64,000 bases of DNA from Fusobacterium_C necrophorum (GCF_900104395.1 NZ_FMXX01000005.1), one strand, 5' to 3'. Shown: positions 43,576-54,442, counted from the first letter of the stretch. Made by a program: numbers and translations. Notes: a model not told the origin generated them from the letters alone.

Positions 43576-45699
43576 TTAGAATGATTGTCCCATGTTGAAA
43601 TAGAACTTCATTCCACGATCATTACTGTATTTATCTTGTGATTTTCCAACCGGCCATCCAAAGTCAAATCTCAACGGTCCCATAGGAGTATTCAAACGTA
43701 GTCCAACTCCTGCCGTTGTTGCAATTCCTTTTGAGAATTTTTCATCATTTCCATATTCTGGATCTCGCCCATTTTGTTTCCATGCTCTTCCTGCATCTGC
43801 AAAGAAAACAATTCCTAAAATATCATTGATTTGTGTTCTGTTTTCTATTGTTGCTGCTAGCTTTTGTGTTCCTCGGAAAGTTCCTCCATCATATCCTCGT
43901 AAAGTATTTCCTCCACCAACCCAGAAACGTTGTCCTTCTTTAGTAGATTGTGTCATTACCCCTCCGACTACTTTATAAGCAAAGGTATTCTTTTTCCAGA
44001 ATCCTCGATGATATTTCCTCAATTCTAAAGTAACATTCGAAAAACTTCCAGATTTGTATCCTCCAGCATATCCTGTTTCCAATTGTAATTTTGCATATTC
44101 TCCTGTAGTAGCATTCCAAGGATTGTTTCTTGTATCATATGTTAAATAAGGGAAGATACTGAATACCATATATTTATCGTTGACCGCATCTTTTGGTAAA
44201 GGAGTATTGCTGGCATCATTTTTATTTTTTCCAGTGTAATACCAAGTTCCATCTGGCAATTGTCGGAAATTTCCTTTATTCGCCTTTTCTTTTACATATT
44301 CTCCTTTAAATCCTAAACTAAAACGCCAGTTTCTTGCAAATCCTTTTCCGACATTGATTTTTGCTCCAATGGTGTCAATATCATTGAATAAAGCACTGTC
44401 ACTATCTCCATAGGATGTTTTATATAAACTCCATCCCCAAGAGATTCTGTCGGTATCTCGAATCCAAGGATCAAAGAAATCAATAGTAAATCCTGTATAG
44501 TCCTTATTTGATTTTTCAAAGTTCACTCCAAATTCTTGAGCTCGCCCTTTCCAGTTATTATCTTTTAAAGATAAGGTTCCCATAAGACCGGTTTCTGAAC
44601 CGTAAGAAATAGCTCCTTGTAAAATTGCAGTTCTGTCTTCATCTATCAACAGTACAATGTCCCTTCCATTCGGATCTCCCGGAACTCTTCTGATTTCAGA
44701 CTTGATATTTTTAAAAACCCCTAATCTCATTAAATTTTGTACTGTATTATCATAATCTTTTGCATTATATATTTTTCCTTCTTGCAATTCGATTTCTCGT
44801 TGAATCACATAATCTTGCGTTTTTAAAATATCATCCGTCGGTTTTCTTCGATTTCCCTTTTGCTTTGTCACCATTTTTTGAAAACTAACATTACGAATAA
44901 TCCCTTCCGAGATCACAACTTCCAATTCTCCTCTATCATTCAATCCCATATCGGAAATTTCAGAAAGAGTATAGCCTTGATCTTGGTATAAATTCATAAT
45001 GGTATCTCTATCTTCTCTTAGGCTATTGATGTTCAATACTTCTCCTATTTTTGTTTTTAATACCTTTAAAATATCGGGAGTTGAGAATAAAGTATTTCCG
45101 TGAATATTGATTCCTTGAATTACAGGATTTTCTACAACGGTATAAATAATCTTTACTCCATTTCCATTCTTTTGAGTATTTGGAGTCACTTCTCGAAAAT
45201 ACCCCGTCGCCAATAAAGCTTTTTGCCCATCTTCTATGGCTGTCTTTGAAAAATATCCTCCTTGTTTGACAGATAAGACTTTTTTCAAATCAGCAGTAGA
45301 GACAAATTGATTTCCGGAAATAATAATATCGGATAAAATTAAAGACTTATCCACATTTGCCTGTTCTGACATGGAAATAACTCCGTCTTCTCGTAATAAA
45401 GATTGTACATCTTTTTTTTCTATTACATTGACTACGACATTGACTCCTCCTTCATAGGCTTGTGGTTGAATTAAAACATCTTCTAAATATTTAGATTTTT
45501 TCAATGTTTGGAAATCATGAAGCATAATTTCCGTGGAAAAAGGTTTTCCTTCTTTTAAATCCATCTGATTTAAAATAATACTTGCCGGAACTTCTTGATT
45601 ATTTAAAACTTCCACTTTTTTGACAATCAAAGATCCTCCGGCGGCAAAACTAACCATGCTTACCAAAAACAGTAGCATAGCAACGAGTGTTCTTTTCAT
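43576..45699 (-). CDS. bamA: Outer-membrane protein assembly factor BamA
   Basis: Protein of 707 aa from ATG 45699, which has GGAGG upstream and begins the signal peptide (MKRTLVAMLLFLVSMVSFA). POTRA domains cover about 20-340 (for example NTLFSTPDILKVLKTKIGEV in pieces), then the 16-strand Omp85 barrel with the lid-lock region WVGGGNTLRGYDGG, and a C-terminal aromatic (NMGQSF) beta signal. It folds all outer-membrane barrels, including autotransporters such as the two at the window ends. It has its own promoter after tamB. Confidence 0.96.
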   Translation of the reverse strand: MKRTLVAMLLFLVSMVSFAAGGSLIVKKVEVLNNQEVPASIILNQMDLKEGKPFSTEIMLHDFQTLKKSKYLEDVLIQPQAYEGGVNVVVNVIEKKDVQSLLREDGVISMSEQANVDKSLILSDIIISGNQFVSTADLKKVLSVKQGGYFSKTAIEDGQKALLATGYFREVTPNTQKNGNGVKIIYTVVENPVIQGINIHGNTLFSTPDILKVLKTKIGEVLNINSLREDRDTIMNLYQDQGYTLSEISDMGLNDRGELEVVISEGIIRNVSFQKMVTKQKGNRRKPTDDILKTQDYVIQREIELQEGKIYNAKDYDNTVQNLMRLGVFKNIKSEIRRVPGDPNGRDIVLLIDEDRTAILQGAISYGSETGLMGTLSLKDNNWKGRAQEFGVNFEKSNKDYTGFTIDFFDPWIRDTDRISWGWSLYKTSYGDSDSALFNDIDTIGAKINVGKGFARNWRFSLGFKGEYVKEKANKGNFRQLPDGTWYYTGKNKNDASNTPLPKDAVNDKYMVFSIFPYLTYDTRNNPWNATTGEYAKLQLETGYAGGYKSGSFSNVTLELRKYHRGFWKKNTFAYKVVGGVMTQSTKEGQRFWVGGGNTLRGYDGGTFRGTQKLAATIENRTQINDILGIVFFADAGRAWKQNGRDPEYGNDEKFSKGIATTAGVGLRLNTPMGPLRFDFGWPVGKSQDKYSNDRGMKFYFNMGQSF

Positions 45700-45731
45700 A
45701 GTTTTAACCTCCATTTTAATATACTCTTTTT

Positions 45732-45760
45732 ATCATAACATTTGTTTATTTTTTTTTCAA
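45732..45760 (-). promoter_or_regulatory. Promoter of bamA-ompH-lpxD
   Basis: On the minus strand TTGAAA (45760-45755), 17 bp, TATGAT (45737-45732) with extended TGT. It lies 32 bp before the bamA ATG, in the 70-bp gap after tamB. Confidence 0.6.
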
Positions 45761-45769
45761 GTCTTTTAT

Positions 45770-48700
45770 TTAGCGAAAAATATCGAAAAAGTCATCCATT
45801 TTCTTCTCTATTTTTACTCCAATATGATAATTTAATTTTTTTTCTTTTACATGTTCTTGAGAAGAGTAGAATTTACTAGGTAATTTTCCAACTCCGATTT
45901 CAAAGGTTTTCGTATCACTATAAGGATATTTAAAGGATAAATCATATTGATCCATAATTCTATTGTCTTTACTTTGACTGTTAATCTGTGTATTTTGTAC
46001 TCCGGTGTCATAAAGAGTTCCTGTGAAATTCCAATATAATTTATCCTTATAAAGATTATCCTCCACCTCAATTTTTGCTCCTAACTGTAGATCTCCGGAA
46101 GAATCATCTTTCTTATTGATTTGATTATACAAATTAGAAGTAATTCTAAATTTTTCAAAATGAAAAATTTTTCGAATAATTTTTGCAAAAGGACGAATTA
46201 CCGTTTGCGTCAATTGTCCCCCTATAATATTTCGAAGCAGGGCAGTATAACTTGCATTATTTTCATTTTCTTGAATTTGCCCTGTAATCAAACTATTCAA
46301 ACTTCCACTCGTATTTCCCTGATTCGAAGCAATTGAAAAACGCAAATCATCCACTTTTCCTTGAATACTAAAACGAACTTTTTCTCCGTTCACGTCCACA
46401 CTGGAATCCAGAAGCAAACTTGGATTGAGATTCGGAAGATAGGCTTTGTTTTCATTAAAGGATAGCATAGCCTTATCCAAAGTGAAAATGTTCGTATTGA
46501 TCATCAGGGAACCTTTTTCAACTTCCAAATTTCCTAACAAGGCATATTTTCCTTCTTTTCCGATGACGGATACCCCTCCGATAATCGTTCCTTTTACATC
46601 TTCAATTGCAACGTTCAATTCCGGAATATCGACCTTAATTCCCTCCTGTATCCATAGAGATAAATCCACATCTAACAAATCTTCCAGTTTTATTTCCGCT
46701 CCTTGTACTTCAAAATCTTCCCCCAAACTTTGACTGTCCAAAACAACTTGAGAAGACTTCCTTTCGAAAAACCTGCGAAGAATTTGCCAATAACTTTGAT
46801 AAGCATTCGGAATATCGATAACCTTTCCTCGAAGCAGTTCTATATTTCCCCGTAATTTATTCGATTCCAATCGAAGATGGGAAGAAAAATCTAAGGATAA
46901 TACTTTCGGAATCTGATATTTCAATTCTTCAACATCTATATTAAAATAATAATTTAATTTCTTTAGAAAAGAAACATCTTTTTTGATTTCATTCAATTTC
47001 GGAACTTGCATTCTTCCTGTCAATTTGGTATTTCCTTCATTGATCTTTCCGGAAATCTGGTGAACAATCATTTCATCCCCATGCAATTCGATATTTCCTG
47101 TAAAATTTTTCATCGAAATATATTGTTTAGGCAGCTCCAAAGATACATTATGTAATGAGAGACGTCCCTGTGATTTATCACTTTTGATATGAAAATCCAA
47201 ATTGGAATTCCCCTCTATTTTCTCAATTCCATATTGAGAAACAAAGGATTGCAGTAATTTCCAATCAATTTCAGGAGCCTTCACGGAAATATCATAGCTC
47301 TCATCCTGGATGCCGTAATATCCTTTCACTTCGGCTTTATTTTGCAAGTAGGCTGTCTTCATAGAATCCAGAATAAGCTTCTCTGTATTTCCATGAAAAT
47401 CAAGAGTTAAATAGTCCAAAGGAGCTTGCTTGATGCTTAATTGACTTCCGTCCATTTGAAATTCATAATCCGGATTTTTATAATTTCCGCTTACCTTTCC
47501 GGCCAAAGTCCATTTTCCTTTTAAAAAATCCATATTACTGTATTCCCGAATATCTTCCAATTGAAAACTTTGTTTTGGAACATCCACAAAAATACTTTCT
47601 CGATCTAAATCCACACTCGCCTCGAAAGAAACAAGAGTTTTCTTCTTATCGTTCTGTAAGGAAATCGGAGAGAATTCCATTCGTCCTATTCCCTGTTTTC
47701 CTAAGATATAACTTCCTTCCCAGGCAATGTTCGGTAATTTTTGCCCACGATAATAAATTTTATCAATGGTCGATTTGGCCTCTGCAATCAGCTCTCTTCC
47801 CTTTCCTTCCACTTCCACTTCACCGATAATTCGATAATACAAATCATGAAAGCCATAATAATCCGATAACTTTTCCTCAATAATATTTGCTTTCAAGCGA
47901 TAAGAATTATCTGAAATACTGTATTCTCCCGAAAGAAGATTCTCATCCACTTTTACATTTTGAAAATGCAGTTTTTTCTCTTCCAGATGGAAATTCCCTC
48001 GCACTTGATTCTCTTTGTTCTCTAGAAGATACAAACTTCCCTCTTCCAGTTGAATGTCTGCAATCGGATTTTTAATATTTCCACTCAACTGTGCTGTGGC
48101 ATGATGAACGGAGAATTTCGGATAGGACAGGTTTATTTCCGTATTATCAAAATCTCTTAATTCCAGCTCAAGATTGGTATTTTGCTTTACCAGATCCAAG
48201 CTTCCCTTTGCATTCAAAAATCTATTTTCCAAGGCATAAACTCGAATTTCATCTCCCTCATACTCGATATCCGCTCTCAAGCCCCCTATTCCATATTCTC
48301 CGTATTGAAGTCTTTCAATTTCACCTTTGGAACTTACTCTTATTCCATTGTCGTCATCATAAAAAATCTTTCCTTTCAATGCTAATTGGGCAAGGAGATC
48401 TTTTCCTTGGATTTGCCTTTCAAAACAAAAATGTTCGCTCCTATATTGAATGTCAACTGTCTTTTGCTGTAAATCCGCCTTTCCCTGTAAAAAAATACTT
48501 CCATTTTTCTCTGAAGTAATCTCTCCTTTTTGAACTTCCAAAATATTATTGTTTGCCTGAAACAGAACCTTGCCATGATACTCTTCCAAAGAAAAAGGAA
48601 GCTCTCCTTCTCCTCTGACAAGATTTGATCTTGCAATATCATAGTCTAAGAAAAATTGTTTCTTTTTGTATAATTTCAGATAATTTTCCTTTTTTTGATA

Positions 48701-49789
48701 TTCTCCGTCAAGTTCCAAAATATTGGAGTGAAGAGAAAAGGGAATGATATTCTCCTTCAACTGAAATTGGAGATTTCCTTCCAAAGCGGGATAAACAGAA
48801 TGTTCCGCAGAAAAACTCAAGTCCCACTCTTGTTTCTTCTTAAGATCCAAGAAAATTTTATCATAATAAAAATCCATCACTTCCGCATGAACTTCTTTTT
48901 TTTCTTGATCATAGGACAGTATCGTATTTTTGGTTTCTCCTTCTTCCTGATAATCCAAGCCGGCATTGATTATATTCCCATTCAAAGAAATATAAAGTTT
49001 CCCTGCAGTCCACTTTTTATTCAAAAATTCCAATTTTGGAATTTCTGCTTGTACTTCTCCTGTGTTTCCATAATAATCACTGCGGATATGAGCTTCCAAT
49101 GTTCCTGTTTCCAATTGGAGCTGCTCTGTCTTAAGGTACGGTTTCCAGTACCTATCCGGTTTCACCCCGACAATATCAAGTTGTACATCATAGGGCATGG
49201 TTTCCCCGCTATACACTATCTCGTATCGCTCCTCCTTATCTTTTCCTGAAGCTTTTGCTGAAATTCCTTTTTTCTTGTCAAAAAGAAGCTTTCCGTTCCA
49301 AGTGATTTTCTTATGAAAAATAGGTTCCAAAACTCTATCTTCATAATGTGTTTCAATATTTTCCAAGTCTACTGTTTCAATAGGAATATTGGTAATAGGG
49401 CGATAGTCTTTTAAATCTATTTTTTTGCTTTCTTCTTTCGGAATATAGCGATCAATATTCCATTTTCCGTCTTTTTGACGAATCAAATAAATATCTCCCT
49501 TTGGAATCTTTATAGTTCCCAACTTCAAAAAAGAAATACGAGTTGCCTCTATTTCAGGAATTCTCAGAAAAGCTTCTCCCTCTAAATCCATTGAAATCCC
49601 TGTCAAATTAATTTTATCCTTTTGAATTGAAATTTTCTCAATCCGAATCGGATCTCCCAGAAATAATTTAGATATACCCGCAATCGTTTCTTCCAAATGA
49701 TGCGTAGCATAAAAAATTCCTCCGAATACTAGAGCAAAGAAAACAGAAATATTCACGAGTGCTATTTTATACTTTCCCCTTCCCTTCAT
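45770..49789 (-). CDS. tamB: TamB-like translocation and assembly protein (AsmA-like, DUF490)
   Basis: Protein of 1,339 aa with an N-terminal membrane anchor (about 8-27, VNISVFFALVFGGIFYATHH in part) and a very long periplasmic part made of repeating beta strands, predicting the hydrophobic groove of the AsmA/TamB superfamily. The C-terminal about 300 residues match DUF490 (EDVKGTIIGGVSVIG, NLEVEKGSLMINTN). Family members bridge the inner and outer membranes and move phospholipids, and help assemble some barrel proteins. No tamA is visible; bamA directly downstream may be the partner, as proposed for other phyla. Confidence 0.9.
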   Translation of the reverse strand: MKGRGKYKIALVNISVFFALVFGGIFYATHHLEETIAGISKLFLGDPIRIEKISIQKDKINLTGISMDLEGEAFLRIPEIEATRISFLKLGTIKIPKGDIYLIRQKDGKWNIDRYIPKEESKKIDLKDYRPITNIPIETVDLENIETHYEDRVLEPIFHKKITWNGKLLFDKKKGISAKASGKDKEERYEIVYSGETMPYDVQLDIVGVKPDRYWKPYLKTEQLQLETGTLEAHIRSDYYGNTGEVQAEIPKLEFLNKKWTAGKLYISLNGNIINAGLDYQEEGETKNTILSYDQEKKEVHAEVMDFYYDKIFLDLKKKQEWDLSFSAEHSVYPALEGNLQFQLKENIIPFSLHSNILELDGEYQKKENYLKLYKKKQFFLDYDIARSNLVRGEGELPFSLEEYHGKVLFQANNNILEVQKGEITSEKNGSIFLQGKADLQQKTVDIQYRSEHFCFERQIQGKDLLAQLALKGKIFYDDDNGIRVSSKGEIERLQYGEYGIGGLRADIEYEGDEIRVYALENRFLNAKGSLDLVKQNTNLELELRDFDNTEINLSYPKFSVHHATAQLSGNIKNPIADIQLEEGSLYLLENKENQVRGNFHLEEKKLHFQNVKVDENLLSGEYSISDNSYRLKANIIEEKLSDYYGFHDLYYRIIGEVEVEGKGRELIAEAKSTIDKIYYRGQKLPNIAWEGSYILGKQGIGRMEFSPISLQNDKKKTLVSFEASVDLDRESIFVDVPKQSFQLEDIREYSNMDFLKGKWTLAGKVSGNYKNPDYEFQMDGSQLSIKQAPLDYLTLDFHGNTEKLILDSMKTAYLQNKAEVKGYYGIQDESYDISVKAPEIDWKLLQSFVSQYGIEKIEGNSNLDFHIKSDKSQGRLSLHNVSLELPKQYISMKNFTGNIELHGDEMIVHQISGKINEGNTKLTGRMQVPKLNEIKKDVSFLKKLNYYFNIDVEELKYQIPKVLSLDFSSHLRLESNKLRGNIELLRGKVIDIPNAYQSYWQILRRFFERKSSQVVLDSQSLGEDFEVQGAEIKLEDLLDVDLSLWIQEGIKVDIPELNVAIEDVKGTIIGGVSVIGKEGKYALLGNLEVEKGSLMINTNIFTLDKAMLSFNENKAYLPNLNPSLLLDSSVDVNGEKVRFSIQGKVDDLRFSIASNQGNTSGSLNSLITGQIQENENNASYTALLRNIIGGQLTQTVIRPFAKIIRKIFHFEKFRITSNLYNQINKKDDSSGDLQLGAKIEVEDNLYKDKLYWNFTGTLYDTGVQNTQINSQSKDNRIMDQYDLSFKYPYSDTKTFEIGVGKLPSKFYSSQEHVKEKKLNYHIGVKIEKKMDDFFDIFR

Positions 49790-49804
49790 GTTTTCCTCCT
49801 CTTT

Positions 49805-50509
49805 TTATAAAGGTTTTTTGGTAATGACTCCCGCTTTTCTCGGATATTTTTTCTCCGTTTTTTCTTGTTTTCTAATTTTTAAAATTAAACGTTTATCTTG
49901 ACTATAAGGCAGCTGTCTTATATATTCCTCTTGCATCGAACTTTTTAAAACTTGTAAGGCTTTCTTTGCTTCTTTTTCCTCCTCCGTTCCCACCATTTTT
50001 TGCGGTAAGAAAAGGGCACCCACTTTTAAAAAAGGGATCATATATTCCAAGATGACTGCCAATTTAGAAACTCCTCGACAAAATCCCAAATCGTAGTACT
50101 CTCTTCGTTTTGAGATTTGAATGTAATCCTCCGCTCTGGCATTCACCACTTCTACATTCTCCAGTTGAAGATGTTCCTTTACTACTTCTAAAAATTTTGT
50201 TTTTTTTCCGACAGAATCCATTAAAGTAAATTGAAGATGAGGATTGCAAATCGCCAATACCATACCCGGAAACCCTGCTCCCGTTCCAATATCAATAGCC
50301 GTTTTTGCCTCTTTCGGAATAAATTCCTGCAGTAACAAAGAATCCAAAATATGCTTCTCCAAAACAGCTTTCTCTTCCCGAATAGCGGTTAAATTTGTGT
50401 GTCGGTTGTATTCCAGTAATAAACTTACATAAGAAAGTAAGGCTTCTATCTGCTTTTCTTCTAAGGAAATATTCCACTTTTGTAAGGCAGTTGTCAAATA
50501 TTCTTTCAT
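49805..50509 (-). CDS. rsmG: 16S rRNA (guanine527-N7)-methyltransferase RsmG
   Basis: Enzyme of 234 aa making m7G527 in 16S rRNA. SAM motif AIDIGTGAGFPGMVLAI (about 66-82), LMDSVGKKTKFLEVV next and CRGVSKL near residue 145. The basic C-terminal tail (RKQEKTEKKYPRKAGVITK in pieces) is typical. It follows mnmG by 1 bp; the mnmG-rsmG pair is conserved in many bacteria. Confidence 0.95.
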   Translation of the reverse strand: MKEYLTTALQKWNISLEEKQIEALLSYVSLLLEYNRHTNLTAIREEKAVLEKHILDSLLLQEFIPKEAKTAIDIGTGAGFPGMVLAICNPHLQFTLMDSVGKKTKFLEVVKEHLQLENVEVVNARAEDYIQISKRREYYDLGFCRGVSKLAVILEYMIPFLKVGALFLPQKMVGTEEEKEAKKALQVLKSSMQEEYIRQLPYSQDKRLILKIRKQEKTEKKYPRKAGVITKKPL

Positions 50510-50510
50510 C

Positions 50511-52403
50511 TTAGTTCCCTCTCATCTTTAAGTAAATCAATAATACTTGAATATCTGCCGGAGAGACTCCTGAAATACGAGAAGCCTGTCCGATATTACT
50601 AGGCTTAATCTTCTTCAATTTTTCCTTCGCTTCCTTTGGAATATTTTGTAAACTGTCATAGTCCATATCCTCCGGAATTCTTTTTTGTTCCATACTCTTA
50701 TGTTTTTCTATCATTTTCAAGGATCTTTCAATATACCCGGAATACTTTGTCTGCACTTCCACCTGATATTTGGTATCTTCATCATAAGCACCAAAATTAA
50801 ATACCTTTGTCCCCTCTGTCATATATTCAATATCCTCATAATTTATTTCCGGTCGTCTTAAGACCTCAAATAAGCTGGCTCCGTCCTTTAAAATTTGCTC
50901 TCCTTTTTCATGTAATCTTTCGTTTACTCTCGGATTTCCCGGTCCCACAAAATTTTGTTGCAAAGCCTCTATGATTTTTTTTACATTTTCTCTTTTTTGC
51001 TCTACTCTTTGATATTCCTCCTCAGATACCAAACCTACTTCATATCCAATCTTGGAAAGTCGTAAATCGGCATTGTCTTCTCGCAATAACAAACGATATT
51101 CACTACGAGCGGTAAACATTCTGTAAGGCTCATTGGTTCCCTTCAATACCAAATCATCAATTAAGGTTCCGATATAAGAATCCGCCCTATCTAAAACAAT
51201 GGCTTCTTTTCCATCGATGCTTCTTACCGCATTGATCCCTGCTATGAGTCCTTGCGCTCCTGCTTCCTCATATCCGGAAGTTCCATTGATCTGCCCTGCT
51301 AAAAACAAATTCGGAATACTTCTGGACTCCAAACTGTATTGAATTTCAGAAGGAGGAATATAATCATATTCAATCGCATATCCATATCTCATAATCTGTG
51401 CATGTTCAAAACCGCGAATTTGATGTATCATATTTTCTTGAACATCCACAGGAAGAGAAGAAGAGAGACCTCCTAAGTAAATTTCATTGGTTTCATAACC
51501 TTCTCGCTCCAAAAACAAATGATGTTGTTGCTTATCTGCATAACGATATACCTTATCTTCAATGGACGGACAATATCTCGGCCCTAATCCTTGAATCGTT
51601 CCGTTAAACAAAGGAGAACGTTCTCGATTCTTTTTTATTTCTTCATGTACCGCCTCATTGGTATGAGCAATATAACAAGAAATTTGCTTTCTATCTTTCA
51701 AGTCTTCCTCTTTGGTTCGATTTGAAAATTTTAAAATTCTCGATTTTTCTCCGGGTTGTTCCTCCAATACCGAAAAATCAATACTTCTTGCATCAATTCT
51801 GGAAGGGGTTCCCGTTTTAAATCTCTGTAAATCCAAGCCATGTTTTAAAAGCGAAAGAGGCAGCTCTTCAGAGGACAACTCTCCCATTCTCCCGCCGGAA
51901 AAATGACTTTCTCCGATATGGATTAATCCACGTAAAAAAGTACCTGTCGCCAAAATAATTCGCTTCGCTCGATACTCAACTCCCTCTCGTATTTTTATTC
52001 CTACCGCTTTCCCGTTTTCTACCAATAATTCACTTACCATTCCCTGAATGGCGCTCAAATTTTCACAAGATTCTATGGTTCGCTTCATTTCTTTCGCATA
52101 GGCGATTTTATCTGCCTGTGCTCTTAAAGAGCGAACTGCCGGTCCCTTTTTTGTATTTAACACACGAATTTGAATATAGGTCTTATCAATATTTCGACCC
52201 ATTTCTCCGCCAAGTGCATCAATTTCTCTTACTAAATGTGATTTTGCCGGTCCTCCTAAAGAAGGATTGCAAGACATCACTCCTATATTATCCAATGATA
52301 TTGTGAAAATAGCTGTTTTTTTTCCTAATCTTGCTGCTGCTAAAGCTGCCTCCGCTCCTGCATGACCTGCTCCAACCACAATCACATCAAATTCTTGTAC
52401 CAA
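50511..52403 (-). CDS. mnmG: tRNA uridine-5-carboxymethylaminomethyl modification enzyme MnmG
   Basis: FAD enzyme of 630 aa that with MnmE modifies U34 of certain tRNAs. Motifs: FAD-binding VVGAGHAGAEAALAAARLG (9-27), MSCNPSLGGPAKSH, ATGTFLRGLIHIG and the two cysteine-bearing GidA signatures (CPSIEDK). C-terminal helical domain for MnmE and tRNA binding complete. It lies between the potassium-uptake genes and rsmG. Confidence 0.97.
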   Translation of the reverse strand: MVQEFDVIVVGAGHAGAEAALAAARLGKKTAIFTISLDNIGVMSCNPSLGGPAKSHLVREIDALGGEMGRNIDKTYIQIRVLNTKKGPAVRSLRAQADKIAYAKEMKRTIESCENLSAIQGMVSELLVENGKAVGIKIREGVEYRAKRIILATGTFLRGLIHIGESHFSGGRMGELSSEELPLSLLKHGLDLQRFKTGTPSRIDARSIDFSVLEEQPGEKSRILKFSNRTKEEDLKDRKQISCYIAHTNEAVHEEIKKNRERSPLFNGTIQGLGPRYCPSIEDKVYRYADKQQHHLFLEREGYETNEIYLGGLSSSLPVDVQENMIHQIRGFEHAQIMRYGYAIEYDYIPPSEIQYSLESRSIPNLFLAGQINGTSGYEEAGAQGLIAGINAVRSIDGKEAIVLDRADSYIGTLIDDLVLKGTNEPYRMFTARSEYRLLLREDNADLRLSKIGYEVGLVSEEEYQRVEQKRENVKKIIEALQQNFVGPGNPRVNERLHEKGEQILKDGASLFEVLRRPEINYEDIEYMTEGTKVFNFGAYDEDTKYQVEVQTKYSGYIERSLKMIEKHKSMEQKRIPEDMDYDSLQNIPKEAKEKLKKIKPSNIGQASRISGVSPADIQVLLIYLKMRGN

Positions 52404-52420
52404 TGTTTCCCTCCATATCT

Positions 52421-53080
52421 CTATTCTCCCAAACTTTCCAAAGTTCTGGCTGTTTTAGAATCTGTAATAACAACGAGAATATCTCCTTTTTCAATCAATG
52501 TTTCTGCGGCAGGATTCGGATAGAAGACATCATTCGCTTTTCGAATTCCTACTATATTGGCATTATATTTATTTCTTACATTCAATTCTATCAAAGTTTT
52601 ATTCCAAAAAAGATTCGGTGCTTTGATTTCTGCCAATAAAAAGTCTGAAGAAAAACGCAAATGTTCTATCATATTTGGTTCCATGACCAATTGAGCAATT
52701 CTTCGTCCCATATACTCTTCAGGATATACAATCTTACTGGCTCCTATTTTTTCTAAAACTTTTCCATGTTCCCTGCTCCCCGCTTTTGCAATAATTTTAG
52801 AAACTCCCAATTCTCGTAAATTCAAAGTTGTTAAAATACTTGCTTCTAAATTTCTCATACATACAAAGGCTGTATCAAAATTTTGGGCTCCTATTTCTTG
52901 CAAACTCGTTAAATCAGTTCCATCTAAAACCATGGCATTCTCTACCTTGTAGTCATTTATCATATCTTGGACTAAATCTTCCGATACATCCACTGCCATC
53001 ACTTCCTGGTCGGATTCATACAACGTTTTCGCAACACTTCTTCCGAAACGTCCCAAACCAATGACTAAATATTGTTTCAT
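52421..53080 (-). CDS. KtrA/TrkA-type K+ uptake regulatory subunit
   Basis: Cytoplasmic RCK protein of 219 aa. Rossmann motif VIGLGRFGRSVAKTLYESD (5-23) with the acidic VDVSEDLV for NAD(H) or ATP binding, then an RCK_C domain (about 135-219) that can bind c-di-AMP or other ligands in this family. It forms a gating ring on the membrane subunit encoded 13 bp upstream. Confidence 0.92.
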   Translation of the reverse strand: MKQYLVIGLGRFGRSVAKTLYESDQEVMAVDVSEDLVQDMINDYKVENAMVLDGTDLTSLQEIGAQNFDTAFVCMRNLEASILTTLNLRELGVSKIIAKAGSREHGKVLEKIGASKIVYPEEYMGRRIAQLVMEPNMIEHLRFSSDFLLAEIKAPNLFWNKTLIELNVRNKYNANIVGIRKANDVFYPNPAAETLIEKGDILVVITDSKTARTLESLGE

Positions 53081-53093
53081 TTTTTTCTCCTTA

Positions 53094-54428
53094 CTATCCG
53101 ATTAAAATATCTTCTTTTGGATATTGTACCCTAGCTTTCTTCTTCTTTTCTCCCAAAGCCAATGCAATTGTCATAGGACCCAATCTTCCGACAAACATGG
53201 TTACAATAATCACCAACTTGGAAGACACCGATAAATATGGGGTAATTCCCATCGTAAGTCCCACCGTTCCAAAAGCGGAAACCACCTCAAAGACAATTTT
53301 TTCCATAGAGAAAGGTTCCAAGACCAAAAGAAATAAAATAACAAGAGCAATATAGCTCAAAGATAAGACCAAAAGTGCCAAGGCTTTATTCATAACATCC
53401 CAATCTAAACGGCGATTAAAAATTTCAACATGTTCTTTCCCTCGAATAATTCCTATCACATAGAATAAAATTACTCCTAAGGTCGTTGTTTTTATTCCTC
53501 CTCCCGTAGAACCCGGAGAAGCTCCTATCAACATCCAAATACAAGCCATAAAAACAGTCGCACTTCTCAAATTACCTAAAGGTATGGTATTAAATCCGGC
53601 TGTCCTCAAAGTAACACTTTGGAAAACAGAGGAAATAATTTTTTCTGACCAAGGAAGAGGAGATAAGGTTGCAGAATTTGAAAATTCCAATAAAAAGAAT
53701 AAGACAGCTCCTCCAAAAGTAAGAATCATAGAAATATGAATGGCCAACTTGGAAGTTAAGGTAAAACGACTTACCCCCTTACGTATCATCATAATGAAAG
53801 AATTGATGATGGCAAAGCCCATTCCTCCTAAAATAATCAAGTAGGAAATCGTCAAACTGATAACGGAATTTCCGCGAAAATTTTCTAAACTGTTAGAAAA
53901 CAAGGAAAATCCGGCATTACAAAAGGCAGAAATCGAATGAAATATTCCATAATAAATTGCCTGTTCGTGGGGCATAATTTTTCGAAACTCATGAATTAAA
54001 ATAACGGCTCCTATACTTTCAATAATAAAAACTGTTAAAAGCATCAAACGAACAAAATTTAAAATTTCTCCCACACTATTGGCGTTTCTTTCTTCCTTTA
54101 AAAGTATTCTTGTATATAAGGTCATCTTCTGTCCTGCCAATAGAAACACGATAGAAGAGAAGGTCATGACTCCCAATCCTCCAATCTGAATCAAAGCAAT
54201 CAGAATCACATCTCCCAGCGGTGAAAACACCTCCGACACATCGACCACAGTCAATCCTGTCACACAAACAGCGGATACGACTGTAAACAAGGCTTCTAAA
54301 AAGTTCAAACTCTTTCCTTCCTTCCATGAAAAAGGTAACATCAGCAAAAATACTCCAACGGCAATCACTGACAAAAACCCTAAAATCAATTTTCGAGAAG
54401 GAGAAATTTGTTCTTTATCCCCTTTCAT
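53094..54428 (-). CDS. KtrB/TrkH-type K+ transporter membrane subunit
   Basis: Inner-membrane protein of 444 aa with four M1-P-M2-type repeats. Filter-like segments include VCVTGLTVVD (about 56), FCNAGFSLF (about 168), RTAGFNTIP (about 283) and GTVGLTMG (about 396); the intramembrane gating loop is GASPGSTGGGIKTTT (about 307-321). Works with the RCK subunit downstream in sodium-linked K+ uptake. Length matches KtrB. Confidence 0.93.
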   Translation of the reverse strand: MKGDKEQISPSRKLILGFLSVIAVGVFLLMLPFSWKEGKSLNFLEALFTVVSAVCVTGLTVVDVSEVFSPLGDVILIALIQIGGLGVMTFSSIVFLLAGQKMTLYTRILLKEERNANSVGEILNFVRLMLLTVFIIESIGAVILIHEFRKIMPHEQAIYYGIFHSISAFCNAGFSLFSNSLENFRGNSVISLTISYLIILGGMGFAIINSFIMMIRKGVSRFTLTSKLAIHISMILTFGGAVLFFLLEFSNSATLSPLPWSEKIISSVFQSVTLRTAGFNTIPLGNLRSATVFMACIWMLIGASPGSTGGGIKTTTLGVILFYVIGIIRGKEHVEIFNRRLDWDVMNKALALLVLSLSYIALVILFLLVLEPFSMEKIVFEVVSAFGTVGLTMGITPYLSVSSKLVIIVTMFVGRLGPMTIALALGEKKKKARVQYPKEDILIG

Positions 54429-54442
54429 TTTTTCTCCTTTTT